From NCBI GenBank assembly GCA_020846145.1, contig JADLEL010000170.1, positions 1-64,000 on the forward strand: DNA of 64,000 bases. The letters run 5' to 3'. The DNA is from Pirellulales bacterium (lineage in GTDB: Bacteria; Planctomycetota; Planctomycetia; Pirellulales; Thermoguttaceae). The position numbers and the translations under genes were made by a program. Positions 9,092-17,996 of the stretch are shown here, in pieces. The notes beneath the pieces were generated by a model. The model had not been told where the DNA came from and searched no databases. It saw only the letters and a program-made list of their open reading frames with translations. The stretch's first letter is position 1. Every line of letters starts with the position of its first letter.

Positions 9092-12000
9092 ATGGATACC
9101 CCGATCCCGGAAAAAACCGAATCGCCGAGAATCGACATCGCCGGCGTCGAACGCATTACCCTGCCCGAATTGCAGCGCGCGGTTCGGGAGGCCGATCCGG
9201 CGGCGCTATTGGTGCTGCCGCGCATCTTGCGCCGGGTAATCAAGGAGGATCGGCGGCTGGCGGGTTATCTCTATCGAATTCCGCATCGCAAGAGCTACGT
9301 TATCCGTCGCGAATCGCTGTTGGAGATCGTCGATTGCGAAGAATTGGGCGTTTCGCCCGAGGAGGGCTTGCCGGATTCGGTGATCTTATTGGCGCAGCCT
9401 GCGCCGCAAAAGCTCGAAGCAACGCCCTCCGGCGAGGCCCTGCTGCGCTGTTGGCGGCTCCTGTTTCACGCCCGGTTGCATTTGGCGGTACAGCAAAGTC
9501 TGGCGCTGGGATTTCTTTCGCCGCCGCAATTGCGGAAGCGGATTCAAAGGATCGGCGAAGCCGAATTCGAGGAAATCCGCGCGGTGTTGCATCAGGAAGG
9601 CTTTCTCTTGCCGCCGCGCGGCATGGAGGATCGCCAAAGCACGCTTTTCCCCACGCCCGACGATGCCGCCGTGTACGAGGAATTCGCCGCGGTTTTTTTC
9701 GAGTTGAAACATTTCGCCTGGAACTCCCTGCCGCGGTGGTTTCCCGGACTGCGAGACTTGGACGCCGTAACCGCCGCGTTGGAATTGGACGTCAACGCGC
9801 GTGAAATTTTCGCGTCGTCGCGGCCCCGCGGCGCGCCCGACCCGGCGGACCGGACGGCCTTGGAGGAAATCGCCGACCGCGCCGTCGATCCCGACGACCG
9901 GCCGCAGCCATCGCCGCATGCCGCCGCGGCGGAATCGCCCTCGGCGGAAAAGTTCCGCAAAATCCTCCGCCGCGCGCAGCGGCCCGCGGCGCTCGGGAAC
10001 GTGGTCCGCGCGGCGATTTGGCGGGCCAAATCGCTCCGCCATGCGCCGCCGGACATGATCGCCCGCACCAAAGCGGCGGTCCGCGACGACGTGAACCGGC
10101 TCATCATCCGCCTGCAAGCGGCGCTCGAATTGGAAGACGTCTCGCCCCAGCCCTGGCACGACACCCTCCGCACGCTGGTCTTTGCGGCCGCCGACGGCTT
10201 CTGGACCGCCGAAGGCCGGCTGCTCTACGACCTGCAAAAGGTGTGCCTCGATCACGAGCGCGACGTTTACTCCACCCATTTCTTGAGTTGGATTTGGGGG
10301 TGCATGGTATTTCTCGCCGGCTGGCTCCGCGATCGGATTGCGCGAATGCGAAAGGACGCGGTTCCCTCCGAACGGCGCGAAATCCCGCCCTTGAGGCGTC
10401 CGCTGCCGAATCAGCGCGACGTGCTCATGTCCCAGCACCTGCGCACCGCCGAACGGCGGCTGGCGGCCGTGCGCCTCCCCGAATGGCAGCGCAAGCAGTT
10501 GAGCGAATTGTTGCGGAAGGCGATCGGCCGGGTGGAATCGCGGTTAAGGGGGCGGTTCCGCCCGCTCGTGCGCGCCGCGCTCGACGAAGTCGGCCTCAAG
10601 CCCGCCAATTTTCCCGAACGGATCGCCCGCGACAAGCTGGTCGAAGAACTGCTCGACCGGGTGGCCGAGCGGGGCTTCCTCTCGATCGGCGATCTGCGCG
10701 ACGCGCTCTCGCGGAACAACATGAAGCTGCCCGATTTCGCCGGCGCGAAGGACCTCTGGTACGGCGATCCGCTCTTGAATGCCGACCGCCGGCTGGGCGA
10801 TATCCTGCGGGGCGTCTATCGGCCGGCCGAGTTTTATCTCCGCTGGCTGCAGCAACTCACCCTGCTGGGATTCGGCACCCGCGTCGGCCGCATTTTGACG
10901 AAATACGCCGCCGTGCCCTTTGGCGGGGCGTTTTTGATCCATAAAGGCCTCGACCACCTGTTGGCCTTGTTTTCGCAATATGAAGTCCATTACGGAGCGG
11001 ACGACATTCATCATTACGAAGCGCCGCTGAATTGGATTCCCTTGGGTTGTCTCCTTTTCGGGCTGGTCAATATCGAGAGCTTTCGCCGCTTTGCCTGGCT
11101 CGCCCTACAGAATATTTCGCGTTTTTTCGGCAATTGGATTTTTTTACCGTTGTGGCGGATCGTCCACTCGCGCTTCGTGCAATTGATCCTCCACAGCCCC
11201 ATCTTCCGGCTGATTATCCGCTTCCTCGTCAAGCCCGCCGCGTGGACCGCGTTCATTTGGCTCGCCTTTCCCCTGAAGGGCTTCCCCGCCTGGCCCACGC
11301 TCGCCGGCAGGGCCGCGATACTTTTCCTCTCGCTCAATCTGCTGCTCAATTCCCGCTTCGGCCGCACCATCGAGGAGACCGTCGCCGATTGGACCGTGCA
11401 GACCTGGCAGCGCTACGGGCTGCGCTTCCTCCTGGGTGCGTTCTGGTGGATGATCGATCTGTTCAACCTCTTCCACGAGACCGTCGAGCGGCTGATGTAC
11501 GGCGTCGATGAATGGCTGCGCTTCAAAAGCGGCGACACCCCCCTCTTCTCCCCGTTGAAAGCCGCGCTCGGAACCGTCTGGGCGGCGGTGTCTTACGTGC
11601 TGCGCTTCTGCGTGAATCTGCTGATCGAGCCGCAGATCAATCCGATCAAGCATTTTCCCGTGGTGACGGTCTCGCACAAACTGCTGTTGCCGCTGATTCC
11701 GCACTTGGGCGGGATCCTCGCCGCGCACATGGAAAAAGAGTTGGCCTATACCCTGGCCGGCGCAATCATCGCCGGCATCCCCGGCGTCTTCGGATTTCTG
11801 GTTTGGGAGCTGAAGGAGAATTGGCGGCTCTACGCGGCCAACCGGCCCCTGGATTTGCAGCCGATGATTATCGGCGGCCACGGCGAGACGATGGGCCGGC
11901 TGCTGAAGCCCGGCTTCCATTCGGGTACGATCCCCAAACTTTTCGCCAAACTCCGCCGCGGCGAACGAAAGGCCCGGAAAACCGGAAATTGGAAGACGGT

Positions 12001-12667
12001 GCGCAAACAGCTCCACGGCTTCGAACACGTCGAAAAGTCGCTCCGCCGCTACGTCGAGCGCGATTTCCTCGCACTCTACAATCAAAGCCGCAACGCTGAA
12101 AGCGATCGGGGAGGGTTGCTGCACCTGCTCGAAATCGAGTTCGGCACGAATCGCGTGCGCTTGGTATTTTCCCGCGGCGGAACCGATGGCCCGTGGGCGG
12201 CGATCGATTTCGAAGTTCAATCGGGTTGGCTCCTTGGCGGCGTCGAGCGGCTCGGCGCGGCGTCGCAACTTTCCGCGAGCGATCGCGACGAGTTATCGAC
12301 CGCCATTCTCGGCCTCTACAAGACCGCCGGCGCGGAGCTGGTCTTCCAGCAAATCGAAGCCGCGTTGCCCACCCCGACCCCCGCTTACGATATCGCGCGC
12401 CGCGGGATGAGGATTTGGCCCGACGCCTCTTTCGAAGCCGAGGCGTTCTACGAATTCGGCGAAGCCGACGCTTTCGCGCCGCAAGTCATCCTCGGCTACG
12501 CGCACCGCCGCCTGCCGATTCTCGAACGCGCGCGAGTGTTGTTCCGCGAGTTCGTCGTTTCTTGGCGAAATTGGGTCGCCTTTTGGGACGCCGCGAGACG
12601 GGGAATCCATCGCCGCGACAAAAATCTTCTCGTATTTCCGGTACTGCCGACGGATCAGGGCAAATAA
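9092..12667 (+). CDS. large unrecognised membrane protein
   Basis: 1191 aa and not assigned to a family. Residues 1-570 look soluble, charged and mostly helical, without a recognised motif. Hydrophobic segments occur roughly at 585-615, 645-660, 720-755, 775-797, 825-845 and 855-910. Residues 915-1191 are again soluble, with a basic patch near 950-975 (KLRRGERKARKTGNWK). It has no signal peptide, so the first half is probably cytoplasmic. It lies between araD and convergent manA; the two 3' ends overlap by 13 bp. A coat, scaffold or transport role cannot be chosen from sequence alone. Confidence 0.7.
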   Translation: MDTPIPEKTESPRIDIAGVERITLPELQRAVREADPAALLVLPRILRRVIKEDRRLAGYLYRIPHRKSYVIRRESLLEIVDCEELGVSPEEGLPDSVILLAQPAPQKLEATPSGEALLRCWRLLFHARLHLAVQQSLALGFLSPPQLRKRIQRIGEAEFEEIRAVLHQEGFLLPPRGMEDRQSTLFPTPDDAAVYEEFAAVFFELKHFAWNSLPRWFPGLRDLDAVTAALELDVNAREIFASSRPRGAPDPADRTALEEIADRAVDPDDRPQPSPHAAAAESPSAEKFRKILRRAQRPAALGNVVRAAIWRAKSLRHAPPDMIARTKAAVRDDVNRLIIRLQAALELEDVSPQPWHDTLRTLVFAAADGFWTAEGRLLYDLQKVCLDHERDVYSTHFLSWIWGCMVFLAGWLRDRIARMRKDAVPSERREIPPLRRPLPNQRDVLMSQHLRTAERRLAAVRLPEWQRKQLSELLRKAIGRVESRLRGRFRPLVRAALDEVGLKPANFPERIARDKLVEELLDRVAERGFLSIGDLRDALSRNNMKLPDFAGAKDLWYGDPLLNADRRLGDILRGVYRPAEFYLRWLQQLTLLGFGTRVGRILTKYAAVPFGGAFLIHKGLDHLLALFSQYEVHYGADDIHHYEAPLNWIPLGCLLFGLVNIESFRRFAWLALQNISRFFGNWIFLPLWRIVHSRFVQLILHSPIFRLIIRFLVKPAAWTAFIWLAFPLKGFPAWPTLAGRAAILFLSLNLLLNSRFGRTIEETVADWTVQTWQRYGLRFLLGAFWWMIDLFNLFHETVERLMYGVDEWLRFKSGDTPLFSPLKAALGTVWAAVSYVLRFCVNLLIEPQINPIKHFPVVTVSHKLLLPLIPHLGGILAAHMEKELAYTLAGAIIAGIPGVFGFLVWELKENWRLYAANRPLDLQPMIIGGHGETMGRLLKPGFHSGTIPKLFAKLRRGERKARKTGNWKTVRKQLHGFEHVEKSLRRYVERDFLALYNQSRNAESDRGGLLHLLEIEFGTNRVRLVFSRGGTDGPWAAIDFEVQSGWLLGGVERLGAASQLSASDRDELSTAILGLYKTAGAELVFQQIEAALPTPTPAYDIARRGMRIWPDASFEAEAFYEFGEADAFAPQVILGYAHRRLPILERARVLFREFVVSWRNWVAFWDAARRGIHRRDKNLLVFPVLPTDQGK

Positions 12668-13626
12668 ATATCCAAAAACGCGCTTTCCCCCGCGGGAATG
12701 ATCTTCGCTCGCCCCCATCCGGCCGGCAACAGGCAGGTATCGCCGAGTTGGAGCGGCTTTGTTTCGGCATCGCCCTCGATGCGAATCTCGCCCGCCACGG
12801 GTTGCAGAATGTGGAACCGTTCGTCGCCGCCGATCGTCGCCGGCGCGGCGATTTGCCATCGGTCGAGGATGAATTTCTCGCAGTGGACGAGCCGAACGAC
12901 CGGAGATTTTTCGATCGGTAGCGGCACTTGCGGGACAATCGGCCCCCGCGAAAAATCGACGGCCTCCAGGCCGCGTTCGAGATGCAGTTGCCGCGGCTTG
13001 CCGTCGGGACCGAGCCGGTTCCAATCGAACAGCCGATAGGTAACGTCGCTCGATTGCTGCACTTCGGCCGCGAGAATGCCCTGCCCCAAGGCGTGAACCG
13101 CGCCGGCGGGCAAAAAAATGCAATCGCCCGCACGAGGGTGGAATCGATTCACCAACTCCGCGCCGCCCCCGGCGCACAGCGACCGCTCGAATTGCCCGCG
13201 ATCAACCCCCGGCCGCAAACCCGCGTAAATCGCGCTCTCCGGTTCGGCGTGCAGCACGTACCAGGCTTCGGTTTTGCCGTTATCCGGCGGAACGATCCTG
13301 GCGGCAAGCTCGTCGTTCGGGTGGACCTGCATCGAGAGGTTCTGCCGCGCATCGAGAAACTTGATCAACAGCGGGAAGCCCGGCCGGGGATAATGCCGGC
13401 CGAGAATCTCCGCGCCGTGCCGCCGCACCAGGTTCCCCAAGGGCACGTCCCGCCAAGGTCCGTTGGCAACGCGGCTTTGATCGTCGCCGCGGTCGCAGAT
13501 TTCCCAGCTTTCGCCGTAGTCGTTCTCCGGCCCAAGCTCCTTGCCCAACACGCTCGCCAGCCTTCGGCCGCCCCAAAGGTATCGCTTCAACAGGGGATGA
13601 AATCGGAGGGGATAGAGGGCAGGCAT
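12655..13626 (-). CDS. manA: class I mannose-6-phosphate isomerase
   Basis: 323 aa, the short type common outside enterobacteria. It interconverts mannose 6-phosphate and fructose 6-phosphate. The zinc-site motif SMQVHPNDE is near residues 97-105, with further likely ligands in the EVQQSSDVTYRLFDW block near 187-201. PALYPLRFHPLLKRYLWGG is the usual N-terminus. It is convergent with, and slightly overlaps, the 1191-aa gene. The start at 13626 is the first Met and fits family alignments. The upstream gap holds the left direct repeat of the R-M cassette. Confidence 0.92.
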   Translation of the reverse strand: MPALYPLRFHPLLKRYLWGGRRLASVLGKELGPENDYGESWEICDRGDDQSRVANGPWRDVPLGNLVRRHGAEILGRHYPRPGFPLLIKFLDARQNLSMQVHPNDELAARIVPPDNGKTEAWYVLHAEPESAIYAGLRPGVDRGQFERSLCAGGGAELVNRFHPRAGDCIFLPAGAVHALGQGILAAEVQQSSDVTYRLFDWNRLGPDGKPRQLHLERGLEAVDFSRGPIVPQVPLPIEKSPVVRLVHCEKFILDRWQIAAPATIGGDERFHILQPVAGEIRIEGDAETKPLQLGDTCLLPAGWGRAKIIPAGESAFLDIYLP

Positions 13627-13668
13627 CGCAGACTCCAGTAACGGGGATTAACGGCAACATTCTAGCAT

Positions 13669-13719
13669 TTTGTATGGAGATGCAAGAGTGGATTGAAGTA
13701 GGTGATTTTCTGGCGCGTC
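13669..13719 (+). repeat. left 51-bp direct repeat flanking the R-M cassette
   Basis: Begins TTTGTATGGAGATGCAAGAG and ends TGATTTTCTGGCGCGTC. It matches 15922-15972 at 43 of 51 positions in the same orientation. The restriction-modification genes lie exactly between the two copies. Confidence 0.85.
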
Positions 13720-13800
13720 GGCGCCTTCTCATTGACCGCGCGATGTAACTTTCACGGACATAGGCGCTTTTTTAGGCGACCTTCTAAACCAGGTTGCCCA

Positions 13801-14703
13801 TTATCGATAAGTCAACAACAATCTATCTGCGACGATTTCCTCGTCGAGCGTCTGCCCGTTCATCTGAAAGCGACGGAGCATGGAACGACCGCAATTCACG
13901 AGGATTTCGCGTTCGAATAAGCCTTTCGGGATGGGGATTTTGCAAAGAAAGTCCCCGGACTTTTTCGTGCCGTCGATACTCAGGATCACATGGACGCCGC
14001 GAACCTTGCAGCGTCCGATGGTTTCGAATAACCGTTCGAGGCTGAATTTTTGCGCGCCGTAGAGAATGCTTTGGGTAAAAGAATAAGGCGGATCGCAATA
14101 GATTACACTCCCCTTTTCGGCCATGCCCATGGCTTCTTCGAAATCCATCAAGGCGAATCGGGTACCGTGTATTCGTTTATGCCAAACATCGACCCTTTTG
14201 TCGAAACTTGCGGGAGTGACCGGATCATGAATGCCGCAGGGAGTGGACATATAACCGTCGGCCTGTCTAAATCGAACCACACCTCCGTAACAAGCCCGGC
14301 AAAGGAAAAGCAAGTCTGCCCCGTTCGGTTGGGCGTTGTAGTTCGTCTTGACGCGTTCGTATGCTTCCTCCTTGCCGAATTCCTTGATGGTGCGCCACCG
14401 TTCGGAATACCAACTTTTTAACGTCTCCGGCGATGCTTTTAACTGAGACCAGATTTCCACGAGAGGCTTAAAAGCATCCGAAGCAAAACCTTTTTTCGGC
14501 GAAAGAGTGCCCAAGACCGCCCCGCTTCCGAGAAAAGGCTCGACGTAGGTGCTATATTTTACGGGGAAATATGAAATTATTTCGTGCGCAAAGCGTTGTT
14601 TGCTGCCGATCCATTTAAGCAACTGAAGCCTGAAAGGCTTTCCGCTCGGGACCGTCGCTTCCTCGAACAGTAAATGCTGACGTTCCATGCTCGGCAATTC
14701 CAT
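13801..14703 (-). CDS. D12-class DNA adenine N6-methyltransferase (type II R-M)
   Basis: 300 aa (or 295 from the second Met at 14688). Family D12 methylase related to Dam and M.DpnII, which often modify GATC; the actual site is not deducible here. LLKWIGSKQRFAHEI is the typical N-terminal motif, VEPFLGSGAVL the S-adenosylmethionine-binding FxGxG motif, and VIYCDPPYSF the catalytic DPPY motif IV. It is transcribed away from the controller and nuclease genes and would protect host DNA from that nuclease. Low GC relative to neighbours and the flanking direct repeats suggest acquisition. Confidence 0.93.
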   Translation of the reverse strand: MELPSMERQHLLFEEATVPSGKPFRLQLLKWIGSKQRFAHEIISYFPVKYSTYVEPFLGSGAVLGTLSPKKGFASDAFKPLVEIWSQLKASPETLKSWYSERWRTIKEFGKEEAYERVKTNYNAQPNGADLLFLCRACYGGVVRFRQADGYMSTPCGIHDPVTPASFDKRVDVWHKRIHGTRFALMDFEEAMGMAEKGSVIYCDPPYSFTQSILYGAQKFSLERLFETIGRCKVRGVHVILSIDGTKKSGDFLCKIPIPKGLFEREILVNCGRSMLRRFQMNGQTLDEEIVADRLLLTYR

Positions 14704-14755
14704 CGGAGAATAGGGGCGTTATGCGGATTCGGGAAAATCGGTCGGGATTCGGAAT

Positions 14756-14804
14756 GGATATCCTCGGCCGAATTCAATACAAAATATCCGGTTTTGGGAT
14801 ATTT
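14756..14804. promoter_or_regulatory. candidate controller-protein operators and promoter
   Basis: The palindrome GGATATCC at 14756-14763 and the inverted repeat AAATATCC-N7-GGATATTT at 14782-14804 share the core ATATCC/GGATAT. They lie between the divergent methylase and controller genes. A candidate promoter for the controller has a -35 TTGGGA at 14794-14799, inside the second operator, and a -10 TATATT at 14817-14822 with 17-bp spacing. The predicted transcription start then coincides with the ATG at 14829, so the mRNA may be leaderless, as described for some C-protein genes. The regulatory role is inferred. Confidence 0.55.
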
Positions 14805-14828
14805 GTCAAGGGTTGTTATATTCGGTGA

Positions 14829-15071
14829 ATGTCCAAAATACAGTTTCATACGCCGGAAGCGCAATTACAAGCCCTCTTGCGCGAGGTGCGCTTGGAAGCC
14901 GGCGTTCGGCAAGCCGAATTGGCCGAAAAACTAGGCCAACCTCAATCTTTCGTGAGCAAATACGAGTCGGGAGAAAGACGATTGGATATCCTCGAACTTC
15001 GGCATGTTTGCGGCGCTCTCGGCATTTCCCTCCAGTGTTTCGTCCATCGATTGGAGGATTTGCTCAAGTGA
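14829..15071 (+). CDS. XRE-type controller (C) protein of the R-M system
   Basis: 80 aa, a single helix-turn-helix of the XRE/lambda-Cro type covering residues 11-66: LREVRLEAGVRQAELAEKLG is the first half, QSFVSKYESGERRLDILEL holds the recognition helix. The size and position, just before a nuclease gene and divergent from a methylase, match C proteins that delay nuclease expression until DNA is methylated. No ribosome-binding site precedes the ATG. The stop TGA overlaps the nuclease start in GTGA, indicating translational coupling. Confidence 0.85.
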   Translation: MSKIQFHTPEAQLQALLREVRLEAGVRQAELAEKLGQPQSFVSKYESGERRLDILELRHVCGALGISLQCFVHRLEDLLK

Positions 15072-15949
15072 AACCGAATCCTCGTTTCTTGAAACTGCCG
15101 AAAACGTTTTGGGCCAATGTGCGTTCGATCGGAGAACAGGCCGGATATACGGAACGCGGGAAAGGAATTATCAAGATTCCGTCATTACCCGAGATGATTT
15201 CCGCTCTGAAAAAATTCAACCTGCATGGCGATCACCTCGCGGATAAAAATGGCAACCCCACTCCATTGGGCGACGACTTGACCGCTTACTTCGAATATCG
15301 AGCCGAGATTCTCAATGGATTCGTGGAACCCAGGTTAATGGATGTTCGGCGGGCGAAATCCGAATTCAAGAAATTAAAATGCGCGCATCGGACAAGTTGC
15401 CCTCTTCCGCTCAATAAACAGACGGGAGACAAAAAGGCGGAAGCATATCTTACTTGCATCATCAATCTGATTATCTCGGCGAACTCGGGGGGCCATCCTT
15501 GCGATTACGATCCGCGAGCGTTGACGACGGTTACCAGGAAAGGCGCACCGCTTCGAACGCTTGCACGTCGAGTTGACGGCGCATTTCCTTCCACGGTAAA
15601 TCCCGTTGCCGTTTGGGAGATTAAAGAGTATTACTACACCACGACGTTCGGCAGTCGAGTAGCCGACGGCGTTTATGAAACTTTATTGGACGGCATGGAA
15701 TTGGAAGAACTTCGAGAACATGAAAACATCCACATCAAGCACTATTTGTTCGTAGATGCTCATTATACATGGTGGGAATGCGGCAAGTCCTATCTGTGCC
15801 GAATCATCGACATGCTCCACATGGGTTACGTCGATGAGGTCTTGTTCGGATATGAAGTTATCGAGCAATTGCCCCGAATCGTGAGAGAATGGGTCGCCAT
15901 GTCGAAAAAGGAAAGCAGCAATTTGCATGGAGATGCAAGAGTAGGTTGA
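15068..15949 (+). CDS. putative type II restriction endonuclease
   Basis: 293 aa from a GTG at 15068 that overlaps the controller stop (GTGA). The frame is open further upstream, but that part is a shadow of the controller. A PD-(D/E)XK nuclease is suggested by an acidic residue near 168 (RRVDG) followed 16 residues later by VAVWEIKEYYY (E-x-K at about 184-186). The product is not recognised from a named enzyme family; its assignment rests on operon position plus this motif. The last residues (NLHGDARVG) are encoded inside the right 51-bp direct repeat. Confidence 0.75.
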   Translation: MKPNPRFLKLPKTFWANVRSIGEQAGYTERGKGIIKIPSLPEMISALKKFNLHGDHLADKNGNPTPLGDDLTAYFEYRAEILNGFVEPRLMDVRRAKSEFKKLKCAHRTSCPLPLNKQTGDKKAEAYLTCIINLIISANSGGHPCDYDPRALTTVTRKGAPLRTLARRVDGAFPSTVNPVAVWEIKEYYYTTTFGSRVADGVYETLLDGMELEELREHENIHIKHYLFVDAHYTWWECGKSYLCRIIDMLHMGYVDEVLFGYEVIEQLPRIVREWVAMSKKESSNLHGDARVG

Positions 15950-15972
15950 GTTGAGTGATTTTCTGGCACGTC
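15922..15972 (+). repeat. right 51-bp direct repeat flanking the R-M cassette
   Basis: Begins TTTGCATGGAGATGCAAGAG and ends TGATTTTCTGGCACGTC; 43 of 51 bases match 13669-13719. It overlaps the last 28 bases of the nuclease gene. Confidence 0.85.
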
Positions 15973-16096
15973 AACCACCCCTTGCGAACACCCTCTCTCC
16001 CTGCCACAATATGGGGGGTGGAAACGTCCGCCTGCCTTATTCTTCGCCGCCGCCTGCACCTCGATCTTCCCGTCGCATCGGATCTCGAAATAAATC

Positions 16097-17632
16097 ATGC
16101 TCGCCAAACTCAAAACCTATTCGCTGCTCGGCATCGATGCCCTTCCGGTGGAAGTCGAGGTCGATGTCTCGCCCGCCGGTTTGCCCAAGATGATTCTCGT
16201 CGGCTTGGCCGAGGCCGCGGTGAAGGAAAGCGCGCACCGGGTCGAAAGGGCGATGGTCAATTCCGGCTTTCAGAAGCCGCAGAATCGCGTCGTCATCAAC
16301 ATGGCTCCCGCCGACCTGCCCAAGGAGGCCGCCTCCTTCGATCTGCCCATTGCACTGGGCATCATGGCCGGCAGCGGGCAGATGTCGCCCGACCGGCTCG
16401 CCCAGTACGCCGTCGTCGGCGAACTGGCCCTCGACGGCACCACCCGGCCCGCCAAGGGCGCGCTCTCGATGGCCATGACCGCCGTCCGCGAAAATCATTT
16501 GCGCGGAATGCTCGTTCCCACCGCGAGCGCGGCCGAAGCCGCCGTCGTCGAAGGCATCGAGATCATCCCCATCTCGAGCCTTGCCCAGGCCGTCGCGTTT
16601 CTGACCGGCGAAATCGAGATCGAACCCACGCCCTCCCGCCTCGACGACCTCTTCCGCGCCTATTCGGCCTACGATGTCGATTTCGCCGACGTCCGCGGCC
16701 AGGAAATGGCGAAGCGGGCGCTCACCGTCGCCGCCGCCGGCGGACACAACCTGCTGATGATCGGCCCGCCCGGCTCCGGCAAGACCATGCTCGCCAAGCG
16801 GATGCCCACCATCTTGCCCGACCTGCTCCCCGTCGAGTCGATCGAAACCACGCGCATCTACAGCTCGATCGGCCGGTTGCAGCCGGGCCAGCCGCTCCTG
16901 GCCGTCCGCCCGTTCCGCGCGCCGCATCACACCATCAGCAACGCCGGACTGGTCGGCGGCGGCTCCACGCCCACGCCGGGCGAAATCTCGTTGGCCCACA
17001 ACGGCGTCCTCTTCCTCGACGAACTTCCCGAGTTCAACCGCCAAACGCTCGAAGTGCTGCGACAGCCACTCGAGGACGGCACCGTAACCATCTCCCGCGC
17101 GCTCAACAGCACCACCTTTCCGGCGAATTTCATGCTCATCGCCGCCTTGAATCCCTGCCCCTGCGGTTACCGCGGCGACTCCCGCCGCGCCTGCCACTGC
17201 ACACCGCCGAATGTCGAACGCTACATGAGCAAGATATCCGGCCCGCTGTTGGACCGCATCGATATCCACATCGAAGTGCCCTCGGTGGCGTTCCGCGAGC
17301 TTTCGGGCGGGACGCCGGGCACGTCGAGCGCGGAGATGCGCGCCCAGGTGGCCGACTCCCGCCGCCGGCAAACCGCCCGCTTCGAAGGCAAGATTCGCCA
17401 CAACGCCCAAATGGCCCACCGCCAGGTCCGCCAGTTCTGCAAACTCTCCGACGAGTGCCAAAACCTGTTAAAAGCCGCGATGGCCGAAATGGGCCTTTCC
17501 GCCCGCGCCCACGACAAAATCCTCCGCGTCGCCCGCACCATCGCCGACCTCGACCATAGCGAAAATATCCAACCCATGCACCTCAACGAAGCCATCAATT
17601 ATCGCATGTTGGACCGAAATTTTTGGACGTGA
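16097..17632 (+). CDS. YifB/ComM family Mg-chelatase-like AAA+ ATPase
   Basis: 511 aa, full length. Members are hexameric AAA+ proteins; ComM drives branch migration in natural transformation. The N-terminal domain (residues 1-170) has the family pattern GIDALPVEVEVDVSPAGLP. Walker A is GPPGSGKTML near 223-232, Walker B is VLFLDELPEF near 308. A Cys-rich CPCGYRGDSRRACHC zinc-like segment near 355 and the C-terminal Mg_chelatase_C region (YRMLDRNFW) complete it. The gene stands alone. Confidence 0.92.
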   Translation: MLAKLKTYSLLGIDALPVEVEVDVSPAGLPKMILVGLAEAAVKESAHRVERAMVNSGFQKPQNRVVINMAPADLPKEAASFDLPIALGIMAGSGQMSPDRLAQYAVVGELALDGTTRPAKGALSMAMTAVRENHLRGMLVPTASAAEAAVVEGIEIIPISSLAQAVAFLTGEIEIEPTPSRLDDLFRAYSAYDVDFADVRGQEMAKRALTVAAAGGHNLLMIGPPGSGKTMLAKRMPTILPDLLPVESIETTRIYSSIGRLQPGQPLLAVRPFRAPHHTISNAGLVGGGSTPTPGEISLAHNGVLFLDELPEFNRQTLEVLRQPLEDGTVTISRALNSTTFPANFMLIAALNPCPCGYRGDSRRACHCTPPNVERYMSKISGPLLDRIDIHIEVPSVAFRELSGGTPGTSSAEMRAQVADSRRRQTARFEGKIRHNAQMAHRQVRQFCKLSDECQNLLKAAMAEMGLSARAHDKILRVARTIADLDHSENIQPMHLNEAINYRMLDRNFWT

Positions 17633-17996
17633 GGCAGGAAGGCGGCTTAATAGATTCATTATGAAAAATGAATTGAGTTTGGAGTTCCCGGAATTTACGC
17701 GCGAGAAAAATCCATGCCGGTCGATTTCGCCGCCGCCGCCGACTGCTGGGAAACCGCGGCGGGCTTCTTGAGAGATGAATTCACCGGCGGATGAAAGTCG
17801 CTTCGCCCGCCGAGATCTTCGATTGCAAAAAATTGGAGGTCAAAGTCCACCCCATAATTCTATTTTTCACGGCGGTTCGTTATATTCTTCCCGAAAACGA
17901 GCCTACTACTCCGAAAGATAGCCACTGCCTACAATCTTGGCATGGTGGAAATACCCCCTACGTCCTCAATTACCTCGAAAAGCGGGAGAAATTGTT
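17633..17996. other. intergenic region with possible decayed short ORF
   Basis: Holds a 36-codon frame from ATG 17661 and, one frame over, an open tail reading PVDFAAAADCWETAAGFL, which looks coding. The two could be pieces of one small frameshifted gene. No terminator or repeat is seen. Confidence 0.25.
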
